Source of the DNA: Streptomyces xanthophaeus
GTDB taxonomy: Bacteria > Actinomycetota > Actinomycetes > Streptomycetales > Streptomycetaceae
Reading direction: 5' to 3'
Assembly (NCBI RefSeq): GCF_000725805.1
Contig: NZ_JOFT01000051.1
Span: forward strand, 1 to 41,198
Length of the DNA: 41,198 nucleotides
Below the pieces are notes generated by a model that saw only the letters and a list, made by a program, of their open reading frames with translations, ran no database searches and was not told the origin of the DNA. This document shows positions 37,798-41,198 of the stretch, one piece after another (position 1 is the first letter of the stretch; every line of letters begins with the position of its first letter). The translations under genes and the position numbers were made by a program.

Positions 37798-39054
37798 TCA
37801 GGCGGCGGCCGAAACCGCTCCGATCATGGCGTGCAGCCGGTCGGCCGCTGCCCGGCCGAACGCCGGGTCGTTGATGTGGGTGTCGTAGTCGTAGAGCCGG
37901 GCGGCACTGCCCCGCAAGCCTTCGCGCAGCGCCGAGAACAGAGCCCGGTCCGCGCCGGGGTCATGGTAGGGGCCGCCCGGCGCGCCGAGCGTGGACAGTC
38001 CACGGAGCGGGACGCAGACGGCCGTGGGACCGGTCGACGCCTTCAGCTTGGCGGCGACCCGGCGGCCGAGCTCCGTGCACTCGTCCTCGGTCGTGCGGAT
38101 CACCGTGATGGACGGGTTGTGCACGTGGACCCGCCGGTAGCGGGCCCGGTCGGGCAGGGTCTCGAACGGGCCGAACTTCACCATGTCCAGCGCGCCCAGG
38201 CTCACCACCTGCGGAATCCCGGCGCGCCCGGCGGCGGTGAGCCGGTCGGGGCCCGCGGTGAGGATGCCCCCGCACAGGTCGTCGGCGATCTCGCTGAGCG
38301 TCAGGTCCAGCACCCCCGCGAAGACGCCCTGCCCGGCCAGGGTCTCCAGGGTGCGGCCGCCGGTTCCGCTCACGTGGAAGACCAGCACCTCGTAGCCGAG
38401 CTCGGTCAGCCGCTCCCGGGCCGCGTCCACCCCGGTCGTGGTCACGCCCGCCATGCTCGCCGCGATCAGCGGGCGGGACCCGGCACCGAGCCGGGGCGGA
38501 CGGTGCAGGTCCAGGGCGGCGCGGGCGTGGGCCTTGGCCATGCCGGCCACCGCCTCCACCGCGTTCGCCAGGACCGGCTCGGAGATGCTGTTGATCCCCG
38601 CGATGTCCACCACGCTGTACATCATCGTGATGTCCGCGGATCCGACGTACGGGGCCACGTCCCCGGACGCCATGGACGAGACCATGAGTTTGGGTACGCC
38701 CAGCGGCAGGGCCCGCATCGCCCGGCTGGCGATGGAGGTACCGCCGCTGCCGCCGATCGCGAGCACCCCGTCCAGCCGGCCTTCGGCGTACAGCCGTGAC
38801 AGGGTCGCTTCCGCGCCCTGCGCCATCGTGGTCACGGCCGCACCCCGGTCGGCGGCCGCGCGCAGTTCCGACAGTTCCGCTCCCGCTGCCCGGGCCACTT
38901 CTTCCCGCGGCACGTCGGCGGGCACCCGGGGTTCGCCCATGATTCCTGTGTCGACCAGTACCACTTCGACGCCGGCGCGCAGCAGCCTCTCGCGCAGCCA
39001 GCCGTACTCCACACCCTTGGTGTCCAGGGTTCCCACCAGCACGACGTTCGTCAT
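37798..39054 (-). CDS. Tm-1-like ATP-binding domain protein (UPF0261)
   Basis: 418 residues covering the two Rossmann-like halves of the Tm-1/UPF0261 family: VVLVGTLDTKGVEYGWLRE with DTGIMGEPRVP at the N-terminus, the glycine-rich AIGGSGGTSIASRAMRALPLG (cited as GGSGGTSIASRAM), MASGDVAPYVGSADITMMYSVVD and, in the second half, AASMAGVTTTGVDAAR. The bacterial function is unknown; the plant homologue Tm-1 blocks tobamovirus replication. The ATG at 39054 is preferred over upstream codons. Promoter TTGCCA-18-GACATT ends six bases before it, with no Shine-Dalgarno sequence. It follows the NUDIX gene by 48 bp. Confidence 0.85.
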   Translation of the reverse strand: MTNVVLVGTLDTKGVEYGWLRERLLRAGVEVVLVDTGIMGEPRVPADVPREEVARAAGAELSELRAAADRGAAVTTMAQGAEATLSRLYAEGRLDGVLAIGGSGGTSIASRAMRALPLGVPKLMVSSMASGDVAPYVGSADITMMYSVVDIAGINSISEPVLANAVEAVAGMAKAHARAALDLHRPPRLGAGSRPLIAASMAGVTTTGVDAARERLTELGYEVLVFHVSGTGGRTLETLAGQGVFAGVLDLTLSEIADDLCGGILTAGPDRLTAAGRAGIPQVVSLGALDMVKFGPFETLPDRARYRRVHVHNPSITVIRTTEDECTELGRRVAAKLKASTGPTAVCVPLRGLSTLGAPGGPYHDPGADRALFSALREGLRGSAARLYDYDTHINDPAFGRAAADRLHAMIGAVSAAA

Positions 39055-39060
39055 GTGTGT

Positions 39061-39090
39061 AATGTCCACGCAGGTCCTGTGTGTTGGCAA
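39061..39090 (-). promoter_or_regulatory. Leaderless promoter of the Tm-1-like gene
   Basis: On the minus strand: TTGCCA (39090-39085), 18-bp spacer, GACATT (39066-39061), then six bases to the ATG at 39054. Confidence 0.55.
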
Positions 39091-39102
39091 GTCAAGGTCG
39101 GG

Positions 39103-39582
39103 TCAACCCTTCAGGAGTTCCAACAGCCTTTCCAGGAACGGGACCTGAGGTGGCATCACCTTGGTTTTGGCCACCTGCGGGGTGAACCAGGCCACCCGGT
39201 CCAGCTCGGGGAACTCCTGTACGTCCCCGGAGTGCGGCGGCCATTCCATGGAGAAGGTCCCGGGCACCATCAGTGCCGGGTCCAGGTCCGCCTCCACCGC
39301 CCAGATCGTCACCAGCTTCCCGCTGGCCAGCCGCACCTCGCCCAGCGGCAGGTAGTCGCCCTCCGGCGGCGGCAGCCCGATCTCCTCGGTGAACTCCCGG
39401 CGCGCCGCGTCCCGGGGCGTCTCGTCCGGCTCGTACTCGCCCTTCGGGATGGCCCAGCCGCCGGTGTCGCGGCCGGCCCAGAGGGGGCCGCCCATGTGGC
39501 CCAGCAGGACCTCGACCCCGGGGCCGGGCTCCTCGCCGGTCCTACGGAACAGGAGCAGGCCGGCACTGCGTTTGCGCGTCAT
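39103..39582 (-). CDS. NUDIX hydrolase
   Basis: 159 residues. The Nudix box is canonical: GEYEPDETPRDAARREFTEEIGL (G-x5-E-x7-REFTEE-I-G-L; core AARREFTEEIGL about 59-70). The overall shape (MTRKRSAGLLLFRR start, WAIPKGEYEPDE, then VAWFTPQVAKTKVM near the end) is that of the actinomycete diadenosine polyphosphatase/MutT-like group. It may hydrolyse a nucleoside diphosphate derivative; nothing nearby narrows this. On the minus strand ATAGAT ends six bases before the ATG, again hinting at a leaderless start, though GATGGG could also act as a weak Shine-Dalgarno sequence. The CDF gene lies upstream in the opposite sense of distance, 37 bp away and on the same strand. Confidence 0.87.
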   Translation of the reverse strand: MTRKRSAGLLLFRRTGEEPGPGVEVLLGHMGGPLWAGRDTGGWAIPKGEYEPDETPRDAARREFTEEIGLPPPEGDYLPLGEVRLASGKLVTIWAVEADLDPALMVPGTFSMEWPPHSGDVQEFPELDRVAWFTPQVAKTKVMPPQVPFLERLLELLKG

Positions 39583-39619
39583 GGACCCATCTATGCCCCG
39601 TACGCGCCCGGGTCAGTGA

Positions 39620-40726
39620 TCAGTGGTCGTGCGGGCCCTGCCGGTGGACCGGACCGTGTGCGTCCGCGCAGTGCGGATCCCGGTCGGCGGAGCCCTCGCC
39701 CGCGCGGCCGACGGTCAGCAGCCAGTCCTGCGCGTGGTCCACCTGGAGCGTGGTGTGCGTGATCCCGTACTCCTTGGCCAGCAGCTGTTCCAGATCCCTG
39801 CGCACCGCATGGCAGTCGCCCTCCGCTTCCACGAGCACGTGGGCGGACAGCGCCGCCTGGCCGGATGTGATCGTCCATATGTGCAGGTCGTGCACCTCGG
39901 TGACCGGCGGCTGCCCGACCAGCCGGTCGCCCACCGCGTCCGGGTCCACATGGGCCGGCGCGGCCTCCAGGAGGATCCGGCCGGACTCGCGCACCAGGCC
40001 GTAGCCCGCCTTGACCATCAGCAGCACCACCACGAGGGTGGCGATCGCGTCGGCCTGGCGGAAGCCCGTCGTGAGCACGATCAGACCGGCGACGGCGGTA
40101 CCGATGAAGGCGAAGAGGTCGTTCAGGATGTGCTGGTAGGCGCCCTCGACGACGAGGGAGGAACGGTTCGCCCGGGAGATGCACCAGGCCGCGGCCACGT
40201 TCACCACGATGCCCGCGAGCGCCGTCACCACGACCAGGCCGCCCTCGACCGCGGGCGGGTCCATCAGCCGGCGCACCGCCTCGTACGCCAGCCAGACCGC
40301 GAGCAGCAGCAGGGTCAGGCCGTTGGCCTGGGCGGAGAGTATCTCCGCCCGCTTGAGGCCGTACGTGAACCCGCCGCGCGCCGGGCGGGCGGCCAGCCGC
40401 ATCGCGATCAGTGCGAGGACGATCGAGACGGCATCGGTCAGCATGTGGGCCGCGTCGGAGATCAGGGCCAGGGAGTTGGCCATGATGCCGATGACCACCT
40501 CGACGGCCATGAACGAGCAGATCAGGCCGAGCGCGATCGCCAGCCACCGCCGGTCGGCGTCCGCGGCGACCCCGTGACTGTGGCCGCCCGGCCCGTGGCT
40601 GTGGCCGTTCGGCCCGTGACCGTCGGGCTCGTGACCGTGGCCGCCGGGCTCGTGACCGTGCTCGTGCTCGTCCGGACCGTGGTCCGGCACCCGGCCCGTG
40701 CCGTGGGCGTGGTCGTGCACGCTCAT
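39620..40726 (-). CDS. Cation diffusion facilitator (zinc/cobalt-type) exporter
   Basis: 368 residues. The N-terminal 54 residues are His-rich (about fifteen His, HGHEPDGHGPNGHSHGPGGHSH in blocks of HGH). Six membrane helices follow, with metal-site pairs H94/D98 (AAHMLTDAVS) and H-x3-D in YQHILNDLFAF, the ZitB/CzcD pattern for Zn(II)/Co(II)-proton exchange, and a cytoplasmic C-terminal domain (HDLHIWTITSGQAALSAHV) ending in another His-rich tail (HCADAHGPVHRQGPHDH). The ATG follows AGGGGAC; an in-frame codon upstream at 40810 is unlikely. The upstream region has the palindrome at 40808-40822. Confidence 0.9.
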   Translation of the reverse strand: MSVHDHAHGTGRVPDHGPDEHEHGHEPGGHGHEPDGHGPNGHSHGPGGHSHGVAADADRRWLAIALGLICSFMAVEVVIGIMANSLALISDAAHMLTDAVSIVLALIAMRLAARPARGGFTYGLKRAEILSAQANGLTLLLLAVWLAYEAVRRLMDPPAVEGGLVVVTALAGIVVNVAAAWCISRANRSSLVVEGAYQHILNDLFAFIGTAVAGLIVLTTGFRQADAIATLVVVLLMVKAGYGLVRESGRILLEAAPAHVDPDAVGDRLVGQPPVTEVHDLHIWTITSGQAALSAHVLVEAEGDCHAVRRDLEQLLAKEYGITHTTLQVDHAQDWLLTVGRAGEGSADRDPHCADAHGPVHRQGPHDH

Positions 40727-40807
40727 GACGTCCCCTGCTCTGTTCGGCCCGCTGTTCGGTCCCGTCGCGTGAAGTGAAGCGCACTGCGGCGCGATGGGCA
40801 AAGGCTG

Positions 40808-40822
40808 CAACGGGGACCGTTG
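40808..40822. promoter_or_regulatory. Palindrome between the CDF and FHA genes
   Basis: CAACGGGGACCGTTG: 6-bp arms and a 3-base centre, about 80 bp upstream of each start codon. A metal-responsive operator is possible, but it does not match the Zur consensus I know. Two direct CTGTTCGG copies lie nearer the CDF gene. Confidence 0.4.
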
Positions 40823-40901
40823 TCATTACCCATAAGAGGCCTCTGACCTGCGACGATGTCCGGCCGCTGCCGCCCCGGCCAGATCGTGGGAAAATCTGGT
40901 C

Positions 40902-41198
40902 ATGGTCCAGCGCCCCGGTGCGCCGACCGCGCCCGAGCTCGTCATGGAGACCGACAGGGGCTCCACCGCGATGAGTCCGGGCCGGATCTATCACGTCGGC
41001 CGCGACCCCCTCTGCGAAATCTGCCTCGACGACGCCCGCGTCTCCTGGCACCACGCGGTCCTGCGCCCCGACGGGGACCACTGGACCGTGGAGGACGAGA
41101 ACAGCACCAACGGGACCTGGGCCGACGGCCACCGCATCCACGCCTGGAGCGTGGGTCCCGGCAGCGAGCTCCGCTTCGGCAGCGTCGAGGACGGCCCG
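40902..41198 (+). CDS. FHA-domain protein (partial at right edge)
   Basis: The first 99 codons of a gene that continues past the window. An FHA domain occupies about residues 22-95: GRIYHVGRDPLCEICL supplies the GR and the phosphate-binding region, RVSWHHAVLR the Ser-His pair, and ENSTNGTW the NGT loop, all conserved, so it should bind phosphothreonine. The sequence matches the N-terminus of actinomycete FHA/ABC-transporter fusions (Rv1747 type), but the rest is not visible. GAAAAT ends six bases before the ATG with no Shine-Dalgarno sequence. A Ser/Thr kinase is encoded 3 kb away and could supply phosphorylated partners; this is only an inference. Confidence 0.8.
   Translation, partial: MVQRPGAPTAPELVMETDRGSTAMSPGRIYHVGRDPLCEICLDDARVSWHHAVLRPDGDHWTVEDENSTNGTWADGHRIHAWSVGPGSELRFGSVEDGP

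Noticed and set aside
40808..40822. Zur box for the CDF exporter
   Set aside because: The sequence lacks the A/T-rich TGAAAATGATTTTCA-type core; only symmetry supports a site.
1..41198. Defence island, prophage or CRISPR system
   Set aside because: AlkB, ADP-ribosylglycohydrolase, SMI1 and NUDIX genes are dispersed and mostly monocistronic; no nuclease, restriction enzyme, integrase or repeat-spacer array is seen.

Overview
This 41 kb window reads as chromosomal DNA of a Streptomyces (or very close actinomycete). It is very GC-rich with G/C third codon positions. Its gene families are typical of that group: an F420/deazaflavin-type oxidoreductase, a mycothiol-dependent MDMPI-type enzyme, an Rv1733c-type membrane protein, a Cds1-like PLP enzyme, an RsbW-like histidine-kinase-fold protein, a PASTA-less Ser/Thr kinase, and proteins I recognise as DUF6643 and DUF6191 types. 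I see no rRNA, tRNA, CRISPR array, phage or biosynthetic cluster. The only mobile-element trace is the last 29 codons of an IS481-type transposase at the left edge.

Layout. 1-260: transposase tail followed by an 81-bp-arm palindrome. 253-6560: metallo-beta-lactamase-fold hydrolase, M20 peptidase, geranylgeranyl-reductase-type flavoprotein, deazaflavin oxidoreductase divergent from a TetR regulator with two operators, and a secreted spherulin-4-like protein. 6557-8214: SMI1/KNR4-like protein, an unknown protein and a small lipoprotein. 8332-14346: MDMPI enzyme, AlkB, ROK regulator/kinase, RsbW-like protein, Cds1-like enzyme, zinc-ribbon membrane protein, SRPBCC protein. 14513-20135: membrane alpha/beta hydrolase, beta-helix/AAA+ fusion, Rv1733c-like protein. 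20346-24404: MOSC protein, DUF6643-type protein, HpnB-like glycosyltransferase, MurI-like racemase with a decayed 3' duplication. 24548-28991: ABC-F protein with its own operators, ADP-ribosylglycohydrolase + TetR operon, divergent flavin monooxygenase with nested operators. 29030-35447: VOC protein, PH-like membrane protein, Lnt, NUDIX, trypsin-like protease, GNAT-AAA+ fusion, DUF6191-type protein. 35460-41198: membrane partner + Ser/Thr kinase operon, Tm-1-like protein, NUDIX, CDF metal exporter and the start of an FHA protein.

Most genes are single units. Clear operons are kinase/partner and TetR/ADP-ribosylglycohydrolase (both ATGA overlaps). Three TetR-type operator arrangements are visible in intergenic DNA. 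About seventeen genes share one start architecture: a -10-like hexamer ending 6 or 7 bases before the start codon with no usable Shine-Dalgarno sequence, which predicts leaderless mRNAs.

The strongest unexplained signal is the palindrome at 88-256. All twelve of its transition mismatches are G-U compatible on the minus strand only, which points to a selected minus-strand RNA hairpin. No complete new defence or biosynthetic system is apparent; the other notable items are two unusual AAA+ fusions and a kinase whose ectodomain looks paralogous to its operon partner.
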